Translations under genes and position numbers: made by a program | The notes under the pieces: generated by a model | The model's input: only the letters and a program-made list of their open reading frames with translations | Database searches by the model: none | What the model was told of the DNA's origin: nothing | Assembly: GCA_964543905.1 (NCBI GenBank) | Contig: CAZIZO010000006.1 | Location: forward strand, 124,001 to 188,000 | Source: GCA-016699835 sp964543905 | GTDB taxonomy: Bacteria; Planctomycetota; Phycisphaerae; Phycisphaerales; UBA1924 | Reading direction: 5' to 3' | Length of the DNA stretch: 64,000 bases | Part shown: positions 56,801 through 64,000 of the stretch, piece by piece | Layout of the letters: each line of letters begins with the position of its first letter | Numbering within the stretch: the first letter of the stretch is position 1

Positions 56801-58633
56801 TCACCTTGCCGGTCCTTGGAGCACCATTCTGATCGCGTCGCCAGCGCCGGTCAAACTCTCCCCCGCGATGATCCCGGCGCAAAGCGTGACGAAATACCTT
56901 TTGTTCCAGTTTGGACATAGCCTCGCCAGAACGGCCCCCGCCACCGCGCCCATACACATCGAGATCGAGTTGGTCCCGGAAATGACGAACGCAAGCCCTG
57001 CGGCGGAGCAACTGGGCACGAACACCGCGGCCTTCTTCGGCAACGTCTTCTCCAGCACGGGCAACACCACGCCCGCAAGACCCGCCAGCAGCATGGCGGT
57101 CGTCGCTCCTCGCGGGAGTGAATCCAGACCACGCTGGAAGACCTCCGCGACCGCTTTCCACATCGCGACGGCGGGTGCGGGCCACTCCGGAGTCAGCAGC
57201 ATCTCCTTTGGATGAGGAACCAGGATCAGATAGAACGCGCTGGCCACGAACGCTCCGGCCACCGTGCCGCCGATCTGGGCGACGACTTGATATCGCGCCA
57301 CCGCGCCAAGCAGATGCCCGCACTTGAGGTCGTGCATGAGGTCCGCGGATTGCGAGGCCGCGCCCGCCGTGATGCTCGCGCCCAACAGGTTGGCCGTCGC
57401 ATTCTTGGGCAACATGACCGCGAAGAGCAACTGCGTCACCTTGCCCATCGCCCCAACCGGATTCACGTTCGTTTCGCCCGACACCCGGGTCGCCACGATG
57501 GCGAGGATGAAACTGAGCATGACGGCAAAGATCGCCGCCCACCACGTGATCCCGAACAACCAGGTCTGCAGCGCGACGCTCACGATCATCGCCGCCGCCA
57601 GCGAGAAGAAGAACCATCTCCTCGCCACCTCGCCCGTGTCCGCCTTCGAGACTTCGCCAGAGGTGCGACGAAACGACCGCATGATCGCCGGCATCGAGAA
57701 GGAAAACGACACCAGCGACGCGACCACCATGAGCGTGACACCCGGCCACAGCAGCCATTCCGCGAACGGAACGACATGCTGTTCGGGGGGGAGTGACCTG
57801 TTGCTCGCGGCGGCCTGCGCCTTGTCCAACGCCGCCCGCCCCGAGTTGACCAACCATGGTGCAAGGCCCGCGTAGGCCAAGATCGCTCCTCCCAGCAGGG
57901 AGACGCACGACTTGAGTCCCACCAACCCACCGACGGCCACCATGAGCAGCGTCGGATCGAGCGCCAGCAAGTACTTGGACGCCGGCACCCCGTTGACGAT
58001 TAGCCCCAAGTCCGTCGCCTTCGTCATCTTGAGGATGTTCAAGACTTTCATCGACGAGGCGACGAGGGCTCCCGCGCCGAGCACCGCGACCCGCCGCACG
58101 GCCTCCGCGCCGGTGTTGTAGATCTCCTTCAACGCCTCCGCACACGCCAATCCGCCCGGAAAAGGCAACTGGTCCCGAATGATCATCTGTTGTCGCAACC
58201 CCATCGCGATCGCGATACCGACGAAGCAGACCGAGATCATCCAGAGCACGAGTTGCCACCAGGGAAAGACCGTCCCCTCCAACATGGTGACCGCCGGGAT
58301 GGCGCTCACGAGCCCGGCGCTTGAGATCGCGCCCGCCGCAGAGCACGCCGACTGGTTGATGTTGTTCTCCAGGCGATTCATCATCGTCACTCGCCCTGCG
58401 CTCACCTGGCTCAAGGCACGCCAGAGCACATAGGCAAGCAGGATCCCCGTGATCGACATGTTCAAGCCCCAGCCGATCTTGAGCCCGGTGTAGACGTTGC
58501 AGATCGAGAGCAGCCCACCCAGAATCATGCCCGTGCCCAGCGCACGGAAGGTCAACTGCCTCGTCACGAAGTCCACCGGTGGTACGGCGTTGCTGGCCTG
58601 ACGCGAGGGATCTGGCAAGGTCGTCATCGGCAT
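56801..58633 (-). CDS. Oligopeptide transporter (OPT) family protein
   Basis: A 610-residue membrane protein with about 14-16 helices. It begins with FVTRQLTFRALGTGMILGG, has NVYTGLKIGW and later NPVGAMGKVTQLLFAV; these are typical of bacterial OPT proteins. It probably takes up peptides or metal chelates. Strand is opposite to tsf, with 236 nt between stops. The ATG at 58633 gives a normal family N-terminus. Confidence 0.88.
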   Translation of the reverse strand: MPMTTLPDPSRQASNAVPPVDFVTRQLTFRALGTGMILGGLLSICNVYTGLKIGWGLNMSITGILLAYVLWRALSQVSAGRVTMMNRLENNINQSACSAAGAISSAGLVSAIPAVTMLEGTVFPWWQLVLWMISVCFVGIAIAMGLRQQMIIRDQLPFPGGLACAEALKEIYNTGAEAVRRVAVLGAGALVASSMKVLNILKMTKATDLGLIVNGVPASKYLLALDPTLLMVAVGGLVGLKSCVSLLGGAILAYAGLAPWLVNSGRAALDKAQAAASNRSLPPEQHVVPFAEWLLWPGVTLMVVASLVSFSFSMPAIMRSFRRTSGEVSKADTGEVARRWFFFSLAAAMIVSVALQTWLFGITWWAAIFAVMLSFILAIVATRVSGETNVNPVGAMGKVTQLLFAVMLPKNATANLLGASITAGAASQSADLMHDLKCGHLLGAVARYQVVAQIGGTVAGAFVASAFYLILVPHPKEMLLTPEWPAPAVAMWKAVAEVFQRGLDSLPRGATTAMLLAGLAGVVLPVLEKTLPKKAAVFVPSCSAAGLAFVISGTNSISMCMGAVAGAVLARLCPNWNKRYFVTLCAGIIAGESLTGAGDAIRMVLQGPAR

Positions 58634-58829
58634 ATCTCCGAACGAATCCGGGGAGAATCCAGCGCGAGGGGCGACCGCGCGACGAGTAGATTAGCCCAAG
58701 TGACGCGCAAGAGCACAGGGGGCCAAGACCACCCATGCTCGTGGTCCGTCACGTCGAGGCATCATTGAACGATGGAGGTTGCTTGCTCGTTAGATACCGC
58801 ACGCCTTGCGCGCGTCGTCGAGCGACAAA

Positions 58830-59189
58830 CTAGGACTTCTTCTTCGCACTCGTGCCTTTGGGCTTTGGAGTCTCTTTGGGCGCTGGAGTGGCGCTTCCCG
58901 CTTCGCTCGTCTTCGCCTCCGGCGTGGTCGTCGTGGACGACTCCCCAGGCTTCGACTCGCTCGCCGCCGGCTTCCCCTCGGCCTCCTTGGCCTTCTTGTA
59001 GTTCTCACTGCGGTAGTCGGTCAGATAGAAGCCCGAGCCCTTGAAGACGATCGCGGCACCGGTGCCGATGAGGCGTTCGAGCGCCTTCCTTCCGCAGTTG
59101 GGGCAGGTGCGGAGCACCTTGTCCTTCATGCTCTGGAACTGCTCAAAGGCGTGGCCGCAGGCGCTGCACTTGTAGTCGTAGGTGGGCAT
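58830..59189 (-). CDS. FmdB-family zinc-ribbon protein
   Basis: A 119-residue small protein. The N-terminus has MPTYDYKCSACGHAFE and CPNCG, the FmdB zinc ribbon. A Ser/Thr/Pro/Lys-rich tail follows. FmdB proteins are small putative regulators; function is unclear. It follows grpE by 65 nt in the chaperone cluster. Confidence 0.85.
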   Translation of the reverse strand: MPTYDYKCSACGHAFEQFQSMKDKVLRTCPNCGRKALERLIGTGAAIVFKGSGFYLTDYRSENYKKAKEAEGKPAASESKPGESSTTTTPEAKTSEAGSATPAPKETPKPKGTSAKKKS

Positions 59190-59254
59190 GGCAGGTTCAA
59201 AGGTTGGAGGGTACGAATGAACGAGAAGCCGAGGATGCTTGCTCCAGAACGGGG

Positions 59255-59845
59255 CTATGGAGCAACCGCAACTTTGGCCGGTCGAATGAGACGTTCACCC
59301 ATCGCAAACCCGGGCTGGAACGTTCGAGAGATTCGCCCAGGCTCAACCCCCTCCGCGCCCATCTGCATGATGGCCTCGTGCGTGCCGGGGTGAAAATCAT
59401 CATTCGGCATCGGATTGATGATCTGCACGCCGACACGCTGGAGGGCGCGGAGCAACTCCTCGCGGATGACTTTGACGCCATCGACGATCTGCTGGGCACT
59501 GGCCTTGCTGGTGTCCTGGTTGAGCGCGAGGTCGAAGTGATCGATGACGCTCGCGACGTGCGTGACAACGCTCGAAATGCCCGACTGGCGTGCGACCTGC
59601 TCGTTGGCCATCGCCCGCTTCTGGAAGTTCTGGTAGTCGGCAAGCGAACGCAGGTAGCGTTGGTTGGCCTCCATCAACTCGCCCTCCAACTGGGCGAGGC
59701 GTTGCTGGAACTCCGACTCGGCGTCGAGGTTGTACTCGACCTGTTCGGGTTGCTCGGGCGTGCGGTTCTGCTGCGTGGCCGGCTTGGGCTCTCCATCGCT
59801 CGGCGCGGCGCCTGGCGCGTTGGGGTTGTTCTCGTCGGGCTTCAT
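59255..59845 (-). CDS. grpE: GrpE nucleotide exchange factor
   Basis: A 196-residue exchange factor for DnaK. The long helix (about 45-85) precedes RSLADYQNFQKRA, and the C-terminal beta domain has HEAIMQM and GFAMGERLIRPAKV, both typical GrpE motifs. The N-terminus is acidic/polar and disordered. The ATG at 59845 is preferred over a GTG at 59884. DnaK itself is not in the window. Confidence 0.93.
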   Translation of the reverse strand: MKPDENNPNAPGAAPSDGEPKPATQQNRTPEQPEQVEYNLDAESEFQQRLAQLEGELMEANQRYLRSLADYQNFQKRAMANEQVARQSGISSVVTHVASVIDHFDLALNQDTSKASAQQIVDGVKVIREELLRALQRVGVQIINPMPNDDFHPGTHEAIMQMGAEGVEPGRISRTFQPGFAMGERLIRPAKVAVAP

Positions 59846-59981
59846 GTCCGTCTTTCTTCGTCCAAAGGGAAACGCCACACCCACCTCCGCTCAATCTTGT
59901 GGCCGTTCACGTACCTTGCGTTGCCAGTCCACCTCGTCTTGATCGAACGTCGAGAGGACGCTCGACCAGTTCCATCCCCCA

Positions 59982-61133
59982 CTACTCCCATAACTCCTTG
60001 ACTTTCTTCCAGAAACTCGTGCTCTGCGGCATGACCTTATGGTCCTCGCTCGCGGCAAACTCGCGCAGCAACTTTTCCTGCGCACTCGTCAGCGACTTGG
60101 GAATCTCGATCTTCGCGACAACCACAAGATCTCCCGGCCGACCGCCGCGAAGGTTGGGGAGCCCCTTGCCGCTGACGCGGAAGAGGTGTCCGTGCTGCGT
60201 GCCCCGGGGCACGGTCAACTTGGCCGGGCCGTTGAGCGTGGGTGCATCGATCTCGGCGCCCAATGCCGCCTGCGTGAAACTGATCGGCATTTCGAGGATC
60301 AGGTTGTCACCGTCACGCTGGTACAACTCGTGCGGCTGCACTCGCACGACGACGTGCAAGTTGCCGCGCACGCCCTGCCCGTTCGGCGACGCCTCCGGCG
60401 GCGGCGGCTCGCCCTCCCCCGTGATGCGAATCTCTTGCCCATCGTGGATGCCCGCGGGCACCTTCACCGTCAGGTTTCGCTTCTTGGGCACGCGCCCCTT
60501 GCCGCGGCAGGAATCGCAGAACTCCTTCACGACATTCCCACGCCCGTGGCACGCGGGACACGCAACGACCATGCGGAACATCCCGCCGAGGCCCGTCTGC
60601 TGCACGCGCCCTTGCCCGCCGCACGTGGGGCACTTGATGGGCTTGCTGCCCGCCTTCGCGCCGGTGCCGGTGCACTTCTCGCACACGTCCATCCGCGTGA
60701 ACTCAACGTCCTTCTCGGTGCCCTTGAAGACCTCGTCGAACGTGACGGTGACTTCGGTTTCGAGGTCAAAGCCGCGGGGCGGGCCGCCGCGCCCGCCGCG
60801 CCCCCCACCGCCGCCCCCCATGCCCGAGAAGATGTCGTTGAACATCGAGAAGATGTCCGACACATCCATGTGCGTGTAATCGTGGGGCGCGGGGCCGCCG
60901 CCGCGACGCAGGCCGTCGTGCCCGAACTGGTCGTAGACCTTCCGCTTCTGCTCGTCGGTGAGGACTTCGTAGGCTTCCGCACACTCCTTGAAGTTCTTCT
61001 CGGCCTCGGCATCGCCCGGGTTGCGATCGGGATGGTACTTCATTGCCAGGCGGCGATAGGCGCGCTTGATTTCCTCGCCGTCTGCGGTCTTGGCGATGCC
61101 GAGGATCTCGTAGTAGTCGCGGGTGGTGGGCAT
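59982..61133 (-). CDS. dnaJ: DnaJ chaperone
   Basis: A 383-residue cochaperone. The J domain (about 1-70) starts DYYEILGIAKTADGEEIKRA with HPD in KYHPDRNPGD. A Gly-rich linker follows, then four zinc-binding CxxCxGxG repeats (CEKCTGTGA, CPTCGGQGR, CPACHGRGN, CDSCRGKGR) and the client-binding C-terminus. It stimulates the DnaK ATPase. The ATG at 61133 gives the standard MPTTRDYYEIL start; the frame is open 16 codons further upstream without support. Confidence 0.96.
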   Translation of the reverse strand: MPTTRDYYEILGIAKTADGEEIKRAYRRLAMKYHPDRNPGDAEAEKNFKECAEAYEVLTDEQKRKVYDQFGHDGLRRGGGPAPHDYTHMDVSDIFSMFNDIFSGMGGGGGGRGGRGGPPRGFDLETEVTVTFDEVFKGTEKDVEFTRMDVCEKCTGTGAKAGSKPIKCPTCGGQGRVQQTGLGGMFRMVVACPACHGRGNVVKEFCDSCRGKGRVPKKRNLTVKVPAGIHDGQEIRITGEGEPPPPEASPNGQGVRGNLHVVVRVQPHELYQRDGDNLILEMPISFTQAALGAEIDAPTLNGPAKLTVPRGTQHGHLFRVSGKGLPNLRGGRPGDLVVVAKIEIPKSLTSAQEKLLREFAASEDHKVMPQSTSFWKKVKELWE

Positions 61134-61249
61134 GGGCGTTCCAGTCCGATCCGATCTCACGGCGTACGCAATCGAGCCCACGCACTCTCGCGCGTGGGCT
61201 CGGGCAGATCAATCCATCCGCCACCACTCGATGGCGGCTCTGAGGGACA

Positions 61250-62869
61250 TCACGCCACCGCGCCGGCGACGGCCTTCGCGTCTTCCTTCAACTCGGTGAT
61301 CACGACATCCGTGGTGAGCATGAGGCCCGCGACGCTGGCCGCGTTCTGCAGCGCCGTCTTGGCGACAAGGGCCGCATCGAGAATCCCGGCCTTGACCAGG
61401 TCCTCATACTCGCCCGTCGCCGCGTTGAAGCCCCAGTTCGCGCCCTTGCCCTCCTTCACCTTCTCGACGACGAGGTCGCCGTCGAACCCGGCGTTGTCGG
61501 CAATCTGCCTGCAGCAACTCTCGACCGCCTTGGCGACGATCTCGTAGCCCTGCTTCTCGTCCTCGGTTTTGGCCTTCTTCGCCGCCGCGCGGATCGCGTC
61601 CTGGGTGCGCAGGAGCGCGACACCGCCGCCGGGGACGTAGCCCTCCTTGGCCGCGGCGCGAGTGGCCTTGAGCGCGTCGTCGACGAGGTCCTTGGTCGCC
61701 TTCTGGGCGATCTCGGTCGCGCCGCCGACGCTGATCATCGCCACGCCGCTGGTCAACTTCGCGAGACGCTCCATCAACTTCTCGCGGTCGTAGTCGCTCG
61801 TGGATTTCTCATACTGCGCACGAATCTGGTTCGCGCGGGCGGTGATGTCGGCCTTCTTGCCCGCGCCCTCGATGATCGTGGTGTCGTCCTTGGTGACGAC
61901 GATCTTCTTTGCGCGGCCGAGTTCGCTCAACTCGATCGAATCGAGTTGGCGGCCCAAATCCTCCGCGAAGAACGTACCGCCGGTCAGGACGGCGATATCC
62001 CCGAGCATGGCCTTGCGACGATCGCCGAACCCGGGGGCCTTCACCGCGCAGATCTTGATCGTGCCGCGCAGGCGATTGACCACCAGCGTCGCGAGCGCCT
62101 CATTCTCGACATCTTCCGCGATGAGAAGCAGGGGCTTACCCGCCATCGCGACCTTGTTCAGCAGCGGCAGGAGATCGACGAGGTTGCTGATCTTCTTCTC
62201 ATAGATGAGGATGTAGCCGTCCTCGATGATGCACTCGCTCGTCTTCGGGTTCGTCATGAAATAGGGCGAGATGTAGCCCTTGTCGATCTGCATGCCCTCG
62301 ACGTTTGGGAGCGTGGTGGTCGAGGTCTTGCCGTCCTCGATCTCGACGACGCCATCAGCGCCGACCTTGCTGATCGCCTCGGCGATCAACTCTCCGATCT
62401 CGGAGTCCCAGTTGGCAGAGACGGTGGCGACCTTCTTGTAGTCGTCCTTGCCCTTGCACTTGGTGGCGATCTTGTCGATGGCCTCGGCGGCGGCGGTCGC
62501 GGCCCCGTTGATGCCGCGCTGGAGTTGCACCGGGTTCGCCCCCGCGGCAACGTGACGCAGGCCTTCGGTGAAGATCGCTTGCGCGAGGACGGTGGCGGCG
62601 GTGGTACCGTCACCCGCCTTGTCGGCCGTCTTCTTCGCCACTTCGTTGACCATCTTCGCGCCCATCGCCTGGAAGGGCTCGGGGAGCGAGACTTCCTTGG
62701 ATACGGAGACGCCATCCTTGGTGATGGCGGGACCGCCGTAGGACTTTTCGATCACGACGTGGCGCCCGGCGGGGCCCATCGTGCATTTGACGGCGGCGGC
62801 GAGCGCATCAACGCCCTTCTTCATTTCAAGGAGGGCGGCGTCGTTGAACATGAGTTGTTTGGTTGCCAT
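61250..62869 (-). CDS. groEL: GroEL chaperonin
   Basis: A 539-residue chaperonin subunit. It has DGTTAATVLAQAI with the catalytic Asp, GPAGRHVVIEKSYG near the N-terminus and a hinge region similar to the family. The flexible GGM repeat tail of many GroELs is missing; the protein ends EDAKAVAGAVA. It forms the double ring that folds proteins with GroES. It lies 165 nt after groES, across the repeat-rich spacer. Confidence 0.96.
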   Translation of the reverse strand: MATKQLMFNDAALLEMKKGVDALAAAVKCTMGPAGRHVVIEKSYGGPAITKDGVSVSKEVSLPEPFQAMGAKMVNEVAKKTADKAGDGTTAATVLAQAIFTEGLRHVAAGANPVQLQRGINGAATAAAEAIDKIATKCKGKDDYKKVATVSANWDSEIGELIAEAISKVGADGVVEIEDGKTSTTTLPNVEGMQIDKGYISPYFMTNPKTSECIIEDGYILIYEKKISNLVDLLPLLNKVAMAGKPLLLIAEDVENEALATLVVNRLRGTIKICAVKAPGFGDRRKAMLGDIAVLTGGTFFAEDLGRQLDSIELSELGRAKKIVVTKDDTTIIEGAGKKADITARANQIRAQYEKSTSDYDREKLMERLAKLTSGVAMISVGGATEIAQKATKDLVDDALKATRAAAKEGYVPGGGVALLRTQDAIRAAAKKAKTEDEKQGYEIVAKAVESCCRQIADNAGFDGDLVVEKVKEGKGANWGFNAATGEYEDLVKAGILDAALVAKTALQNAASVAGLMLTTDVVITELKEDAKAVAGAVA

Positions 62870-62889
62870 GGCTTCAATCCTTCAAGGCG

Positions 62890-63025
62890 GAACTCAGAGG
62901 AACCAGAGAACAGGTCGAGGGGCACGACGCGCTGCGGCGATCATTCGGGCTTCTCTCTCTTCTCCGACTCCTCCTGATGGTGTCTCCGAGTTCCTCTGGT
63001 TGTTCTCTCTGATGCCTCTGAGTTC
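62890..63025. repeat. Self-complementary repeat in the groES-groEL spacer
   Basis: GAACTCAGAGG (62890-62900) pairs with CCTCTGAGTTC (63015-63025), and AGAGAACA (62905-62912) pairs with TGTTCTCT (63001-63008). The right side also contains two direct copies of CTGATG...CTC(C/T)GAGTTC. The loop is about 88 nt. It could form a long hairpin in the groESL transcript, or be an inserted small repeat element. Confidence 0.55.
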
Positions 63026-63034
63026 GCTTGGTGC

Positions 63035-63322
63035 TTACCCGATCACGCCGAGGAGTTCATTCTCGCGCAGGATGAGGTGCTTCACGTTCTTGATCTCCAC
63101 TTCAGTCCCCGCATACTTGCCGTAGACGACGGTGTCGCCCACGCTGACCGACATCTCGGCTCGCTTGCCATTGTCGAGACGCTTGCCCGGGCCGACGGCG
63201 ATGACCTCGCCCTTGACCGGCTTTTCCTTGCTGGCTTCGGGCAGGTAGAGTCCCGAAGCGGTCTTCGATTCGGCTTCGATGGGCTTGACAAGTACGCGAT
63301 CTTCCAAGGGTTTCACGGCCAT
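63035..63322 (-). CDS. groES: GroES co-chaperonin
   Basis: A 95-residue co-chaperonin with the family features KPLEDRVLVKPIEAE at the start, the mobile loop (TASGLYLPEASKEKP), VIAVGPGKR and DTVVYGKYAGTEVEI. AGGAG precedes the ATG at 63322. No CIRCE element is seen upstream. Confidence 0.96.
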   Translation of the reverse strand: MAVKPLEDRVLVKPIEAESKTASGLYLPEASKEKPVKGEVIAVGPGKRLDNGKRAEMSVSVGDTVVYGKYAGTEVEIKNVKHLILRENELLGVIG

Positions 63323-63433
63323 TGCTGAAATCTCCTGACTCTTCGTATCCGCCTCCCGGGGGAGGGGCTTTGGGAAAGGGTTGAACGTTGATTCACTCCA
63401 ACAGAACCCGACATGTTGTCGCATGAACAGTGA

Positions 63434-64000
63434 CTAGGTCGCCGGCGCCGCTCTGAGACGACGGCTGCGAATCCACTCCACTCCGATAGGCAACACCGAG
63501 ACGGCCACGATGCCGAGCACGACCAACTCAAAGTGCTTCTTGACGATGGGCATGTTGCCGAAGAGATAGCCGGCTCCGGCGCAGATGAACACCCACGCGA
63601 CGCCGCCGACGACGTTGTAATAAAAGAATCGGCCGTAGTTCATCGCACCCGCGCCGGCAACGAAGGGGACGAAGGTTCGCACGATCGGGACAAAGCGTCC
63701 GAGCACAACGGCCTTCCCGCCGTACTTCTCGTAGAAGGCGTTCGCCCTCTCCAGGTGCTTCCGATTGAGCATGCGCTCGATCAATGTCGGCTTGATGTTG
63801 GGATCGGGAGACTTGTTGAAGACGCGCGGACCGATGAACTTCCCGATGTGGTAGTTGACCGCGTCGCCCAGGATGGCGGCCACCACGAGCACGGCGCACA
63901 CGCTCCAGAAGTTCATCTTTCCGATCGCGGCGACGGCGCCGATGGCGAAGAGCAACGAATCGCCCGGGAGGAACGGCATCACCACCACGCCGGTCTCGAC
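63434..64000 (-). CDS. DedA family membrane protein (partial)
   Basis: The window edge cuts the 5' end; 188 residues are visible. The start of the visible part (VETGVVV then FLPGDSLLFAIG) and the later GRFVPIVRTFVPFVAGAGAM with its conserved arginines are typical of DedA proteins, which are thought to move lipids or drive transport with the proton gradient. At least four hydrophobic segments are visible. The gene ends 111 nt upstream of groES on the same strand. Confidence 0.9.
   Translation of the reverse strand, partial: VETGVVVMPFLPGDSLLFAIGAVAAIGKMNFWSVCAVLVVAAILGDAVNYHIGKFIGPRVFNKSPDPNIKPTLIERMLNRKHLERANAFYEKYGGKAVVLGRFVPIVRTFVPFVAGAGAMNYGRFFYYNVVGGVAWVFICAGAGYLFGNMPIVKKHFELVVLGIVAVSVLPIGVEWIRSRRLRAAPAT

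Noticed and set aside
60039..61547. 502-codon open frame antisense to dnaJ
   Set aside because: Shadow of the dnaJ gene; no domain and no ribosome binding site.
63323..63433. CIRCE element before groES
   Set aside because: No TTAGCACTC and GAGTGCTAA arms with 9-nt spacing can be found.

Overview
The window is a GC-rich chromosomal segment whose gene content points to a planctomycete of the class Phycisphaerae. The evidence is a secreted subtilase ending in a two-repeat dockerin-like tail that finishes in Gly-Cys, an ECF sigma factor directly followed by a Ser/Thr kinase, a prepilin-like protein with an H-X9-DG tail motif, many small CxxC zinc-ribbon proteins, and a LysW-dependent amino-acid operon. 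This assignment is inferred from gene families; no rRNA gene is present. I found no tRNA, CRISPR array, insertion sequence or prophage.

Layout. 1-9.5 kb: a cbb3 (high-affinity) cytochrome oxidase operon on the minus strand (fused ccoNO, ccoQ, ccoP, ccoG, ccoH, a TauE/SafE-like membrane protein, ccoI, ccoS), divergent from an Rrf2-family regulator. 9.5-22 kb: housekeeping and single genes (rnc, rpmH, a prepilin-like protein, argH, a DUF1801 protein, asnB, a zinc ribbon, a TolB-like propeller, a very large LptC/OstA-like envelope protein, an alpha/beta hydrolase). 22-32 kb: the subtilase, an MFS-like transporter, a PAS-LuxR regulator, a DUF606 transporter, an EF-G-like GTPase and an ankyrin protein. 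32-37.5 kb: a solitary F1 ATP synthase alpha gene, a gene-poor stretch with a frameshifted dockerin remnant, a stand-alone CZB protein, a thiolase and deoC. 37.5-42 kb: lysWXYZK, preceded by a promoter, a lysine-codon-rich leader peptide and an attenuator-type terminator. 42-45.6 kb: ECF sigma factor plus a kinase with a zinc-finger N-terminus. 45.6-54.4 kb: a clade II nitrous oxide reductase operon (diheme cytochrome c, nosZ, a membrane protein, nosD, nosF, nosY, nosL) bracketed by two further Rrf2 regulators. 54.8-58.6 kb: rpsB-tsf and an OPT transporter. 58.8-64 kb: a chaperone cluster (groES, groEL, dnaJ, grpE, fmdB) and the start of a DedA-family gene cut by the window edge.

How it fits together. 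The cbb3 oxidase and clade II N2O reductase suggest a microaerophilic to facultatively anaerobic life, with oxygen scavenging at low concentration and N2O as an alternative electron acceptor. Each respiratory operon has its own Rrf2-type regulator, and two of the three carry the cysteines expected of an Fe-S sensor. The most interesting regulatory structure is the lysW leader, which has the parts of a translation-coupled attenuator (mutually exclusive 1:2, 2:3 and 3:4 pairings around AAA lysine codons) and so suggests that the operon responds to lysine. Several genes have a TACNAT-like -10 hexamer only 5-7 nt before the start codon and no Shine-Dalgarno sequence, hinting at leaderless transcription.
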